DNA of 64,000 bases from Oopsacas minuta (lineage: Eukaryota; Porifera; Hexactinellida; Lyssacinosida; Leucopsacidae), in NCBI GenBank assembly GCA_024704765.1, contig JAKMXF010000222.1, positions 1,678,400 to 1,742,399 of the forward strand, read 5' to 3'. Position 1 is the first letter of the stretch. Every line of letters begins with the position of its first letter. Under the pieces are notes generated by a model. The model was not told where the DNA came from. It searched no databases and saw only the letters and a list, made by a program, of their open reading frames with translations. The position numbers were made by a program, and so were the translations under genes. Below, in pieces: positions 40,001 through 51,156 of the stretch.

Positions 40001-43000
40001 GACCTGGTGCTGCAAACCCTTTATTAAACTTAACAGCTTCTGCTCTCTTGTCAATTTTGTCTTCTCTCTCTATTATTCTCAGTACAGTCACTAAGTGCTT
40101 AGGATCAGACCTTAGATTAAGTATTTATATATAAGGAGCAGAGGTGCCGGATGGATCATCATTCAATCCAAATTCATATGGAATACGGATATCAAAATCA
40201 AATCCATCCGAAATCCATGATGTACATTAAATCCAGAATTCAAGAATCCATTCGGCCAAATAAGGAGTACGTATTTATTATTAACGGAATTTGGTTTATG
40301 TATATATATCATTACAAGATCAGAGCCGTAACTGAAATTGTTAATTGGTTGTAATTTGGAAATAACCAATCCTTGGTAACAAACATATTTGACCATTTCT
40401 CAAGAAAAGCTCGTCAGTATATACTCTGTTAATAACATACCTAACTGTATCTAGCACACGCTGCAGTATGAATGATATCTGTTTGAAGAATGTGTCAGAT
40501 AACTGCATTACAGGCTCGAAATAGTCTTTAAGAGTAGCATTCCTCTGAGTCTCAGGGTTAGTTTCGTGTAGTTGTAGGAGTAGATCATCCCTGGTCCTTT
40601 CTAAGTTCATCAGGTTATAATGAGCTGGTAACAATCTTCCTTCACTAATGTAATGTTCAGTTTCAGTACAGATATCCAGGACATTGATGATGTTACTCAG
40701 ATGTGTGTTAGCAGTACGGAGCTGTAGATACCTACAATAAATACATGCATTAGTTGATTTAATCATAGAGGCAGATGTTAACCCATGGACAGTTTGTGAG
40801 ATATTTAGTCTAACAAATTAGCCTTTTGGAAAATGCATCACCAAATTTGTATACTGGATGTGTAATATAATTCGTATAATATTAAAACACGTAATATTCG
40901 TAAAATGTTTCATAAAACCGAATCAAACAATCTAGCGAAACATTGAAAGCTAATTAATTTTAAGAACATTCTAGAACTATAATATCTAAATGATAGGATC
41001 AGGTTCTGCTTCTACAAATGTACTCAATATATTTGATAGGTCTTTATTGTAAGTATTTCCAATCATATCCAATCCTGATAATTCATCACGTCTCTCTTTA
41101 TCTACTGCTATATTTGCTGGAGTATTAATATTAGATCCTACTGTTTCCAATCTTGGTAGTTTAGTAGGTCTCTCTTCATCTACTTCCACAGGATATTCTG
41201 TCGGAGTAAGAATAGAATGTATAGGATCTTCTAATGATTCATCAGCTCTCTGTAAATCCAACATTTCTTCTTGATCAACAGACTGTGTATAAATACAGCC
41301 ATCCTCTGTATTATCCTGTTGTTGTATGGTAATATTATTATCAGTAGAGTTAGTATAGTAAATATGAGGCGACTGAAGAGGAGGAGGAGGAGGAGAAGAA
41401 CCTAACAGCTGGGGGTATAGACAGGTATCAGGGTTGTGGCTAGGGACAGAAGGTTTGATCGGAGGGAAGCTAGGATGTACCATAGATTCTATAAGAGAAA
41501 TCGCGGTTCTACACACCTTACGAATAGACATATGATCTGAATACATACCCTCAGTAAAGTAAGGAAGTAGTGTAGGTATGTAAGATGACGTCATAGGGTG
41601 TGAGTAAAGTATGGAGTCAGATAGGAAAGAGTACAGGAGGACTGTGTACATTGTGATGAGGGGATCAGGAGGGTACACCACTTGTAGAAGGGAGGTGTCA
41701 GGAATAAGACACACAAGGTGACTCATAAACTCATTATACTCACTAACAGATACCTCTACTATACAATTCCTAACTAATGATACTGATGCAGATAAGCACT
41801 GATTAGCTAGCATTAACTTGTCTCTATCAGTATTAAACTCTATCTCATTGGTATCTCTACTTCTCTTCTGACGTAATATAGGAGAGTTATCAGCTAGTCT
41901 GAGAGAGGAGTTTGTCTTGAGGAATCCTATGAACTGATGCAGGTGGAAAGGAAGGACGCTAGTCTGACTAACCTCTAACCAGCTAGACAGACATTGCAGC
42001 ATACACATGCTAACTGAATGGTTACAGCTGTTATTCATTGATTTAACAAATAGAACAGATATAGGCTGAGTTAATGGGATTATACATGAAGGAATTACTG
42101 TACACAATTTCTCCAGGAATACCCAAGCACTACATATCACCTGAGTATGCTGATTAGTAACTAGATGTGATATAGTTAGTGTAGTAATGTACAGGATAGC
42201 TTCTATTGGGATAGATACTAAATACGGAGAGGATTGAGAGAGAAGAGAGAGGATGAGATTAAAGAGAGAATCTATTCTACGGCAAGTGTGTGAGGTATCT
42301 AAGAGGGCTGGTAAGGGGAGAGGAGATTCTATAGAGAGTATACTGGACACTGAGACAGAAGAGAGGGAGGTTATACACCCCTGGAGAGAGGAGAGAGTAT
42401 AATTCATCACCTGCCTCCACTCATAACAGAACTTTTCTCCTTCAGGTCCTGGCTTTGAGAGAGTAGGACAATAAGACAACCAAGAAATACAACATATACG
42501 GATATACTCAAGGTTATGATCTAAATGCTCTCTAGCAAAATTACTCACTCTCCTTTTGGTCTTATCAGCACTAACTATTTCCTTTGAGTATTTTATACAA
42601 GCTAACAAACATTGTAGTGCGTGTACTCGGACAGTAGCAAGTGTTTCTGTAGAGAGAATAGTGGATAGATTAGAGCCTATTTTTGCTAATAAAGACGCAT
42701 CTCTGCTAGATCCAGAATTAGAAATTATACGTACAATCTCTGGTAGAGTATCAGTAATAGATACAAGCTCAGTTGAGTTAATACAGTGACCTTCTACCAA
42801 TAATTTAGATAAATTTTGTAGAGAGGAGAGTGATGATTTGAGATGTAATTCTTCTGATTCCATACAACTTAATTATTTTGCTAGTGTAATATAGTGCAGT
42901 TGTTTACAACAAGTCTGAGGATAATTAAGATAACACATGGTTAGTCAATAGTAACCTGTAATATTAAATAGTATGACAATTAGATTCCTTGTACAAATGT

Positions 43001-43618
43001 ACGTACTATGTATATTGTATTCAACTTGTAATGTAATATCCTATCAGAGATTAGGTGATATTCTGCTGCAATAAAATATGATAAATAATTTCATAAAATA
43101 TTTGTAAAATACTTAGTAATTTTATATAACCACTGAACAACGTTGTGAAACTAGAACTTATTTTACCAGTTTACTGCCCAGATACAATAAATGAGAAGTA
43201 AGGTATGTTAGTTAATTAGGTCCCACAAGAAATATTAAACCATTATCCTATGAAACTAGATGAATAAGAAAATGATAACTCACGAATCGTTAATTTCTCT
43301 GAGAGGTCCTACTGTGTGTTTGATGTCATCAATAAAATCAAGCTGTAAGTCAATAGAGTTCATATTCTCTTTAACATCCTTGATCTCAGTGAGAGCATTC
43401 TTCAAACTATCTAGCCCATTCTTAACATTATCTAGCTGATTCTGTACTGAACTCTTCAGACGAGCTTCAATGAAGGATTTCTTATAAAGAGCATTTCTCT
43501 TCATCTGATCTACACTATCTAACTGTTCATGCTTCTTCAGATTGCTGCATACAAACTGGATTGCATTCTGATGTGCTTCTTCCTCGCTTTGTTTAGGGTC
43601 GTATTCTGTTAACGACAT
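37031..43618 (-). CDS. EXOC3: Exocyst complex component 3 (Sec6), seven exons
   Basis: Exons on the minus strand are 43618-43284, 40731-40441, 40110-39943, 39590-39370, 39031-38499, 38133-37899 and 37548-37031. Every junction is GT-AG and in frame, giving 766 aa (mammalian EXOC3 is about 750). Landmarks in order are the coiled coil VEARLKSSVQNQLD-like stretch (residues 40-90), LLPAHYNLMNLERTRDDLLL, RIIEREDKIDKR, APGRPKRWKEK, CFPPEFDI, EPEADINGHYHT, INNCSILSDELDQLN and LLLVRGDIS. Start chosen at MSLTEYDPKQ. EXOC3 tethers secretory vesicles to the plasma membrane. Intron 1 (2552 bp) contains a complete same-strand gene; intron 5 contains a MITE. Confidence 0.95.
38343..38477. repeat. Small pogo-like MITE in EXOC3 intron 5
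   Basis: Inverted ends GGATAAGACGTA and TACGTCTTATCCGAG are seen, the right part continuing into TTTAACTGTA, the usual reverse of a TACAGTTAAAC terminus. It sits 21 bp from the exon 5 donor. A related copy lies at about 43860-44040. Confidence 0.5.
40986..42863 (-). CDS. PELP1: PELP1/Rix1-like ribosome-biogenesis protein, nested in EXOC3 intron 1
   Basis: A 625-aa single exon. Residues 1-460 are helical repeats like the RIX1 domain, including VRVHALQCLLACIKYSKEIV near 80, WRQVMNYTLSSLQGCITSLS near 150, and SAWVFLEKLCTV. A basic/acidic insertion ILRQKRSRDTNEIEF precedes a further helical block, as in PELP1 where KKLKLD lies at the same point. The segment ending VCRTAISLIESMVHPSFPPI aligns with its last helical repeat. 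The tail (470-625) is proline-rich (SSPPPPPLQSP) and acidic, without the long Glu run of mammals. PELP1/Rix1 acts with TEX10 and WDR18 in 60S maturation. The gene lies wholly inside an intron of EXOC3 on the same strand. Identity rests on order and pattern, so moderate. Confidence 0.65.
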   Translation of the reverse strand: MESEELHLKSSLSSLQNLSKLLVEGHCINSTELVSITDTLPEIVRIISNSGSSRDASLLAKIGSNLSTILSTETLATVRVHALQCLLACIKYSKEIVSADKTKRRVSNFAREHLDHNLEYIRICCISWLSYCPTLSKPGPEGEKFCYEWRQVMNYTLSSLQGCITSLSSVSVSSILSIESPLPLPALLDTSHTCRRIDSLFNLILSLLSQSSPYLVSIPIEAILYITTLTISHLVTNQHTQVICSAWVFLEKLCTVIPSCIIPLTQPISVLFVKSMNNSCNHSVSMCMLQCLSSWLEVSQTSVLPFHLHQFIGFLKTNSSLRLADNSPILRQKRSRDTNEIEFNTDRDKLMLANQCLSASVSLVRNCIVEVSVSEYNEFMSHLVCLIPDTSLLQVVYPPDPLITMYTVLLYSFLSDSILYSHPMTSSYIPTLLPYFTEGMYSDHMSIRKVCRTAISLIESMVHPSFPPIKPSVPSHNPDTCLYPQLLGSSPPPPPLQSPHIYYTNSTDNNITIQQQDNTEDGCIYTQSVDQEEMLDLQRADESLEDPIHSILTPTEYPVEVDEERPTKLPRLETVGSNINTPANIAVDKERRDELSGLDMIGNTYNKDLSNILSTFVEAEPDPII

Positions 43619-45010
43619 GCTGCATATACACGATATGCTATAAGACAGATACAATGCTATCAAATATTTGATGATTAGCTCTAAATCACGAATATTAACC
43701 CGGGCTATAGAATTCTATGGTAAATACTTGTTTCATTTCAAAAGTACTGATCAATAGCTGTACTGGGTAGGCTATTTATCTACAAGTTAAAGAAAACGAT
43801 CCATCCTCCATCCTACCCATATCGGTATTGTTTTAGGGTTCGGTTCCTCTCGAATAAGAAATAACCCATAATATTTACTACGTGCTCTATTCCGTACTTT
43901 CTCCAAAATGTATCAGCAATTACTTCATAAAATTGTGTAGGAACAACTGAACTGAACAATATCGGATAAGAAGTACTTCGGCCAGTTCGAAATACATTTT
44001 GGTTTCCTGAGGAGGTCGTCTTATTCGAGTTCAATGGTAGGACTGGGGAAACATTGGAAATTCGGAAATCTGAGTATATTTCAGAAACTATATACGTATA
44101 GTATTTCTCTGAAGAAGCACCTGGCACTTATTATTTCTTTGGAATATTTTGATAAAATTTTTACAATTTTGAAAATACAAATGATTTGGGGAAATAAATT
44201 ATCTCTAATTGATCACAGACAAATTAAGCGTAAATTCACGAAAAAAATTCTTCCATAAGGTGGTGATATTATATCACTGTCTGAAGCCTTCTCTAGCTTC
44301 CTAAGCTTATTTCATAACTGCCTCAGATCATTTCAGATCAGCATTTAAATGATAAATTCAGTTTCAATGTTCAATTTCATACCATTTGATATATCTATAT
44401 ATTCATAGCATTCTAAATTTCTATTACACTAAGACAATGACACTGGCCATTTGTTCCAGGACTAGGGATTGGTTCAACGAGCAAGGCATTATTATGCTGG
44501 TGGTGTATTTCAGAAATAGTGCACTTTTGGCCGAATGAATGTACAGTCGAAACCGGATTCTGACCAATTCTGTTTAGAGAAAATAGTCAGAAAAACCCGA
44601 GTCAGAGAAAACCGATTACTATTACTAGGAAATTGCTATTAAACAATTTTGAACAAAAATATGGTCAGAAAAAAAACGGTTTCGACTGTATCACACACTG
44701 ACCATATTTATATAACAATATCCGGGATATGACATAACGCGTTATGATATTAACCCAGTTTTTTAGAACAAGAAGTAATGAAAATGGTTTTGGATTTTAA
44801 CTTTTTATGATGATAAACTGGATAATCTATTAAACGGTAAGATATAAACTGGGATCCACTTTATATAGCTAGAAATATCTAAGATAATCTAGTTAAATTG
44901 CAATATTGAAACATATGTTGGGAAAACGTCTGAAAGAATTTGCGGAAATACAAATGTCAACTTTTCTATAAAATCTCCCAGAGCGATAAAAATTTCAGAA
45001 AAATAGCGTA
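43619..45010. other. Spacer upstream of EXOC3 with three small transposon relics
   Basis: 43800-44045 carries paired TCGAATAAGA/TCTTATTCGAG ends like the MITE in EXOC3 intron 5. 44110-44300 resembles the interior of the MITE at 52422-52637 (ATTTTGAAAATA...AATGATTT, GGTGGTGAT). 44544-44688 is a separate TA-flanked MITE. No gene is supported. Confidence 0.5.
44544..44688. repeat. 145-bp TA-flanked MITE with CAGTCGAAACCG ends
   Basis: The left end CAGTCGAAACCGGATTCTGA and right end CGGTTTCGACTG form inverted repeats, with TA immediately outside both. GGTCAGAA/TTCTGACC boxes repeat inside. This is pogo-type end structure with no coding capacity. Confidence 0.8.
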
Positions 45011-45425
45011 CTGTCGTATGAGGATTCAACTACTTCTATTATAACAACCATGGATACTTCACAAACATGAGGATTTAACTACCTTCTATTTATGGCTTCA
45101 TAATTGTATACTTCATATTACACATCAATAATTATACATTTTATTCTTTTATTATCAACAAACACAAACTGTTTCCTATTTTAAATATGATTTTTCCCTG
45201 AATAAATGCTACGGGATCTGAACAAAAATCATAAGCACAAAGAGTGTTTATGGCAATACAACAAACTGATTTCTTATGTTCAATATATTTTAAAATCAAG
45301 TTGTTTATGAACACAGTATGCTTTCCCCCGTAGAGTATTATAATTCAAGAAAATAAATATGCATAATTATTGATGTGTAATAGGAAGTATACAGTTATGA
45401 AGCCATAAATAGAAGTAGTTAAACC

Positions 45426-47485
45426 GGGCGCATGCATTAGCTCGAATTGTCATGTTGTCGATAGCTCGACTCAGTTTTTAACTGTTTTCGATAATTCGGC
45501 TCAGTTTTTGACTGTGTTCTCGATAGCTCGATTCATTCAGTTGTATGGCTGTCGTCAATGGGAAATAATTGCTGAATTGATTTGTTTTGAAAATCACATT
45601 TCATGGTAATTATAAACAACTTGCTTCACTGGTATAAGAAGCCTTTTGGTCTCTTGATATTATTGTATTATTTACATCTTCGAAATGGAATACACATCAG
45701 ACAGCTATAGGCGTAGTAATGGAAAAATTCTTACAACAATCGATGGGTTTAAGTATTCTAAATATAAAGTGAAAGAAAATACAACATAACTCAGATGTGT
45801 TTTATCAAAAAACGGGTGTAAAGGGACAGCTAAATTAAAGTTAAAAAATAATTTGATATATCCCAGTTCAATTCATAACCATGGTAATGATGAGTATAAA
45901 TCAGGAGTTTATGAATTGAAGACCATATGCAAGAAAAGGGCTCAAACTTCTCAAGACAATTTAAGGAAGATTTTCGATGACGAAACAAGTACGAGTCTGT
46001 TTGCAAGTGAAATTCCTTTCAATGAGTGTGGGTATTCTATGTACCATTCTAGGAGAAGATTGCAACCTAAGATCCCCCTTACAGCTATAGAATTCTCAGT
46101 TATGTTACCCGAATCTACTTTTGCGACTCACCACAAATTTACTGTCACGACTAATAACCATACTGCTGTTGTCTTTTATTCTCAACACATGAAAACTTAC
46201 TTATCAGAAATTTCCAAAATTCAGTCAGATGGGACATTTTATACAGTGCCAACCCAATTCTCCCAATTATGGACGGTATTTGTGGTAATTGATCGACATG
46301 CACTCCCAGGCATACATTGTTTAATGACGTCAAAAGATCAAGAACTCTATACTGCAATAATAGCCAAGATCCATTCTCTTATTCCAGATTTCAAACCGAA
46401 AATCTCTATTCCTGACTGGGAACCAGCACCGCGAAATTGTTTTAAAGAAATTTATCCCACCATTACAAATCAGGGATGTTGGTTCCACTTTACCCAACAT
46501 ATCTGGGCCAAACTCAGAAGCTCGGGCTAGTTCAGAGTTTTCATGATAATCCTGAAATTGCCAATTTCATAAGTAATCTCATGGCGATACCATTTCTCCC
46601 AGAAAGTTGAATTCATCCAACCTATATATTCCTCCAAGTACCGAATTTAACAAATCTAGAATCAGGCAAATTGGAGCAACTTCGTAAATACTTCAAGAAA
46701 AGGTGGATTACTCAAATAAATCCAGAGGAGCTTTCTATCTATGAAGCTGTAATTACGACCAATAATGCTGCGGAAAGCTATCACGCAAAGCTAAAATCCA
46801 TCATTAAAACTCCTCATCCAAGAGTATGGAATTTTCTGAAAACTATCAACAATATGATAGAAGACATAAATAATGAAATGGGGAGATTGAGACTAGGTCA
46901 TAGCATTTCTAGGTCAAGGAAATCAAAGCATTTTCTAAAGGATCAACGCGAAGTTAGTAAGGAAAAGTTCAGAATTGGCGAGTTGACTCCTTGGCAGTAT
47001 CTAAATGCAATGAGCAACACTATTGGTGGTACCTTTACTGAAATTGAATTCTCTGATACTGATGAGTCAGACAATGAAAGCGAGAATCCATTAATAGAGA
47101 ATATTTGTGTTATATGTCTGATGCCGCGGACAACAACTTGGGTATTCCTACCTTGTAAGCACGCTAATTGTTGTGCAGCTGCAGCGAGAGAATAGAGGAA
47201 TTGAATCAGACGTGTCCGGTATGTCGTGCTCCAATTATCAGCCGATTCCAAATTTATACTTAGTAGTTATACACTTGTTTATCCACTTTTTCATTCATTC
47301 ACACAATCTTTTGATATCATAGTAATTAAATATTTCTCATACTCACTAATACAATATACTTATTCAATAAACAAACAGTAGAAGAATAAATAATAATGCA
47401 TGACACATGGGGAAGGTATCGACAACATACTAAAAACTGAGTCGAGCTATCGACAACATGACAATTCGAGCTAATGCAGCGCCCC
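45426..47485 (+). mobile_element. FLYWCH-type MULE transposon with RING-finger transposase
   Basis: Terminal inverted repeats run from GGGCGCATGCATTAGCTCGA and match the right end (GAGCTAATGCAGCGCCCC) for about 55 bp, continuing into GTTGTCGATAGCTCGACTCA. The element is flanked by GTTAAACC on both sides (45418-45425 and 47486-47493). It encodes one transposase-like gene in the plus direction, broken by stops and shifts. GATAGCTCGA-type boxes repeat near the left end, probably transposase-binding sites. Confidence 0.9.
45685..47263 (+). pseudogene. Broken MULE transposase with FLYWCH and RING zinc fingers
   Basis: From MEYTSDSYRR, a FLYWCH-like finger reads LRCVLSKNGCKGTAKLKLK and ends in HNH, interrupted by a stop at about 45789. 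The MULE core follows: SDGTFYTVPTQFSQLWTVF with the first catalytic Asp, then PDWEPAPRNCFKEIYP and GCWFHFTQHIW. After a stop at 46528 and a shift, TNNAAESYHAKLKSI holds the glutamate. The C-terminus encodes a C3HC4 RING (CVICLMPRTT, PCKHANCC, then CPVCRAPI after a shift near 47190). Four breaks mean it cannot make a full protein. Confidence 0.85.
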
Positions 47486-47551
47486 GTTAAACCCTCATGG
47501 TTTTGAAGTATCCATGGTTGTTATAATAGTAGTTGAATCCTCATACAACAG

Positions 47552-48490
47552 CACTATTACATACTAGTTAAGAATGAGATATTGAATATTTCGAGTATAG
47601 TACTCCCTTGCTAATACGAACAGCACTGTTCTAATTGCAAAATAATTAGTTTGGATCAGTGAAATGCATTAAAACAATATAGAAGGACATTTTTCGAAAG
47701 TTGTACAAACGATGACAGGGTGGCCTACATGTGTAATATAACATTAGATACTTATCTGCAGTAGAATTGGATACAAATAGGTTGATTTTAGATAATTTTC
47801 CAATGAATGTACAAGGTTTAGGCAGTTTGGATTAGCGATGGTTCGTATTAACGAGGTTGGATTAGCGAGGGTCTAATGTAGTGTATTAGAGAGTAAAATG
47901 AAATACAGTTGACTCCGGTTAATTGGATCACTTGTCTAGAGTGCAGTGGTCTGATTAATACGAGTTGACTATAAACTCATTCATACGAGAGACTACTGAT
48001 GATAAAACCAGTAATGCAAGCAGAACGTGGATAAGAATAAGTATTTTCTAACAAATCTCAAAAAAACGTCACTTAATGTGAAATTGAAATCGGTGATGTG
48101 TTCAGTGCTTTTGATATGACCCAAGTAGATGGAAAGCATGGTCAGTAATGGAGGTACTTATATGAAGTGCTAAATGGCAGTACATAATTAACTTTGTATC
48201 GTGAATGAGAGAGAGATAGTAACGGATAAAGGCCCCCGCCTTTTACGAAATTCAAGATTGTAACCTTTGTACATAGAGAGTGAAAATAAAAAGATTGAAA
48301 GAAATACTTATTCTATAAAGAGAAATATTCGAATTAGTATGTTATAATCGGTGAGAAATAAGTCTATAAATGAACTCTATCCATCTAATAAGAAATAGCA
48401 TACAAATAGAGTTCATTTCATAATAACTGTAGCAGAGCTGTAGAGTGACCTGCACTGCCTCCCTCCTACCAATGAGAAGACAATCAATAC
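47552..48490. other. Spacer between the MULE and DRAP1, MITE fragments
   Basis: About 47597-47878 has paired ends of the form TACTCCCTTGCTAATAC and GGATTAGCGAGGGTCTAATG, and about 47930-47990 begins CAGTTGACTCCGGTTAATTG after TA, a pogo-style terminus. No gene is supported. Confidence 0.4.
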
Positions 48491-49381
48491 TCAACTGTCG
48501 TAGTCGTCGTCATCACTCTGACCATTATTAATAATAGAACTCATGTTGTAGTTGAAGTTATTCGTTTGTAAAGGGGTGGGGATAAGACATGATGAAGAGG
48601 TGGAATTAGTAGGAGCAGGGAGAGAATGGTCATCTGTTGTTATAACCTCCTCTCTGATTTGTTCAGATCGTGTGCCCTCTGTCTTGGGGTCTGTTGGTGT
48701 ATCTGATGGTTGGGGAGTTAGTTCTAATGGCAGTGGTTGGATCATATGAAGTTGGTCCGGATCATTCGGATTTTCAACAGTAGACGTCCAGTTGTGTCCA
48801 ATGAGAAGAGGGTTCTCACCTCTAGCAATTGCTTCTTTCCAAGCCTTCGACTTCCTTCCGCGTCTAGGTTTATAGGGAGTACCATCAGGATTAAATAACT
48901 GAGGTTTTGTCTTCTTTATGGAAGTTCCATCTCCAGATTTCTTTCCAGATCCAAGAGGTCTTCCTCTCTTCCTCTTTGGCATCTCTGAAGAGTCGATAGA
49001 GCCTGTTATAGAGCTAGCAGTTTGTATGCGAGGATCTCTATGTGAATTGTTCATGACGATACTGTGTGATTGTGGCATTATCTCGGGTGTAGATGGTCGA
49101 TTGTCGGTAACATGCTGAACTAGACCTCTTAGAAAGTCAAATTTCGGTTCTGTTTCGATACAGCGCTTTAAGTGGACGGGGGAGAGGGTCCGAGAGGCAG
49201 TCCTAGACTTGTCCAGCTGTTCTTGAGCCTTGGAGAGCAGTGCTTCTAAGAAAACCTCAACAGCACGACTCACTACCAAAGGAACAGGAGCAGATACCTT
49301 CCCGATATCCTCATCTGACTGCATTATCTTCTTGATACGAGCAGATGGGAAACGACTATTGAACTTCCTTTTCGGAGGCAT
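48491..49381 (-). CDS. DRAP1: DRAP1 / NC2-alpha transcription corepressor
   Basis: A 296-aa single exon. The histone fold spans residues 8-90 ([60 protein letters not shown]), very close to NC2-alpha. Two AT-hook-like motifs follow, [11 protein letters not shown] at 136-146 and KPRRGRKS at 171-178; vertebrate DRAP1 has one GRKPGSG-type motif in the same place. The C-terminus DDDDYDS is the conserved acidic end. NC2-alpha pairs with DR1 (NC2-beta) on TBP-bound DNA and blocks TFIIA/TFIIB entry. The linker is longer than in mammals (296 against about 205 aa). Confidence 0.95.
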   Translation of the reverse strand: MPPKRKFNSRFPSARIKKIMQSDEDIGKVSAPVPLVVSRAVEVFLEALLSKAQEQLDKSRTASRTLSPVHLKRCIETEPKFDFLRGLVQHVTDNRPSTPEIMPQSHSIVMNNSHRDPRIQTASSITGSIDSSEMPKRKRGRPLGSGKKSGDGTSIKKTKPQLFNPDGTPYKPRRGRKSKAWKEAIARGENPLLIGHNWTSTVENPNDPDQLHMIQPLPLELTPQPSDTPTDPKTEGTRSEQIREEVITTDDHSLPAPTNSTSSSCLIPTPLQTNNFNYNMSSIINNGQSDDDDYDS

Positions 49382-51156
49382 TGCATTGAAAATAAAGGCT
49401 TGAAGAAGAATAGAATAATTACTACTATGCTACTTACTACCTATTTGATTGCAAACTATCAACACAGCCTTTTATATAAAACGAGATCAAGCAGTGAGCA
49501 TTTGGAGAGCTGTAGTAGTTAGTATACTATAATATATGATAACATCCAAGGTATCACTTGAAAGGCAGAATAACATTAAATAGAGTAGTAACCAGATTGC
49601 AGGGTTTATAAGGCAATTGTAATAAACTAAATGCATTTTATCTCTGAGAGGCTAAATTTAGAATAATTAGTTATCTAGAATTTGTGACGTATACCCATCA
49701 GGATTCCGCATACTTAAATTTCCAAAAATATGTAAATGAACTGATAGTAGTAGTTTAGAAATGTACTAATAGTTTGCTACTCTAGGGGTCCGAATAAATA
49801 GGGAAATATATATAATCATATGATAAATCATGTAGATATAGATTTCAAACATACTCGATTACCCCAGGAAAACAAATCAAATGAAATATATGCAAAAGGT
49901 GAAAATATGACTAACCAATGGTAAATCTGTGAATTAGTAACTTTCAGACTTTGCAAATCTCAAAATCTGACTCTTCGCACCCAATGGCACACCGGCCATG
50001 CCATTAAGACATCTCCCTATATATAGGAGCTGCCTAAAAATGTCCAGCCAACTGACTGGGGGTGCAGCTCAGGCATCGGGATCATGTTTCTAACCAATAA
50101 ACAATGTTAGTTGTCAGTAGTAAACGTGTATTAGTTATTAGTATAAGCCTAAATTAATGGCGTAAAAACATGGTTAATTATGTAGATTTGTATGTAGGGT
50201 TTTAAGGCAAAACTTTATGCCTATTGGCACCAAATCTATATTATTAAATCACAATTGCTGTCTGACTGTTTGTCTGTTTGTCTGTTTATTTGTCCGTTGT
50301 CAAGGAAAGGATTTACGGTATGCAATCTTGAAATTGTCGCATAACTACATATTTATCGTGTTTATCAAGGAAGTAAATAGAATTCAATACAACTTCACTA
50401 AATATATCGAACAGCTGAATCCAATTTTCACACTTTTGGATTAATCATATGTAAGTTTATTGTTGGTTTTATGAATATAAAGCAAACAAATTTCAAAATT
50501 GAGGTAGTATCATATTTTTAAAGCTATCCTGGGGTAATCGAGTATACTGAGACCGAATATTGTAAACAACATCAATATTATTAAATCTCAATTGTTGTTT
50601 GTCTGTTTGTTTGTCCGTTGAATACTACGAGGCGCAATGCACCGAGTTCATCGCGAAGCGACGAGCCTTTGGCTCGTTGCTATTAAATCCTGATCTGGCT
50701 GGTTTCCAGGATATAATAACAATTTAGTGCAAATCACATATTGTATTTTTTCGAAAAAATAATTTTATATCTGATAACGTCTAATTTGATTTTGTGACCT
50801 ACGACACGAGTGTTTTTATCCTAAGTAACAGTAGAATGAGTAGATGAATCAAAATTCAGTGGAAACGATTATTTGCTGTAGGCAATTATTTGTTTTTGAG
50901 ACCGTCAGGATTAGAAGGGGGGTTATTTGAGTAAATATGGTTTATCCCTAATCAGGTAATCTAGACTCAGGAATTCAGCCCAAATAAGCTGACTGAGCTG
51001 ATTAAATATGACGTTATAACACTCCTGGGGTGTTACAGCGTCGTTTTAAATCGGCTATTATAGCAAGAGCCAAGATGGATAAAGCTACATACAGAGATGG
51101 TTTTCATACCTCAATTATTTCTAAATTTTTTTTTTCTTCCAATTTTATTCTTCAGA
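49382..51156. other. Repeat-rich spacer upstream of the SOCS gene
   Basis: About 49800-50170 matches the repeat near 3.9-4.3 kb. 50229-50690 is a full hairpin-ended repeat copy. An acceptor-like TTTTATTCTTCAG just before the ATG at 51157 suggests that a 5' UTR exon lies in this spacer. No protein gene is supported. Confidence 0.45.
50229..50690 (+). mobile_element. Hairpin-ended dispersed repeat, uninterrupted copy
   Basis: It starts CTATATTATTAAATCACAAT with TGTC/TTGT repeats and ends GCGAAGCGACGAGCCTTTGG with the closing CTCGT. A second internal copy of the start module (TATTATTAAATCTCAATTGT) lies at 50575, just before the hairpins. It is collinear with 10032-11058 once the insert there is removed, which defines the family layout. 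Confidence 0.55.

Larger units (their letters stand above)
45011..47551. mobile_element. Foldback MITE split by a MULE insertion
   Basis: The left arm, 45011 to about 45140 (CTGTCGTATGAGGATTCAAC..., TTCTATTTATGGCTTCATAA...), pairs with a right arm now in two pieces: 45355-45425 and 47494-47551. Between the pieces lies a complete MULE element with an 8-bp duplication. Removing it and one duplication copy restores an element of about 473 bp with arms of about 130 bp. This gives a clear relative age: the foldback came first. Confidence 0.85.

Noticed and set aside
47597-47960. Possible tRNA or small RNA from GGTTCGTATTAACG-like boxes
   Set aside because: No acceptor stem or A/B box pair could be folded; the boxes fit pogo-type MITE ends better.
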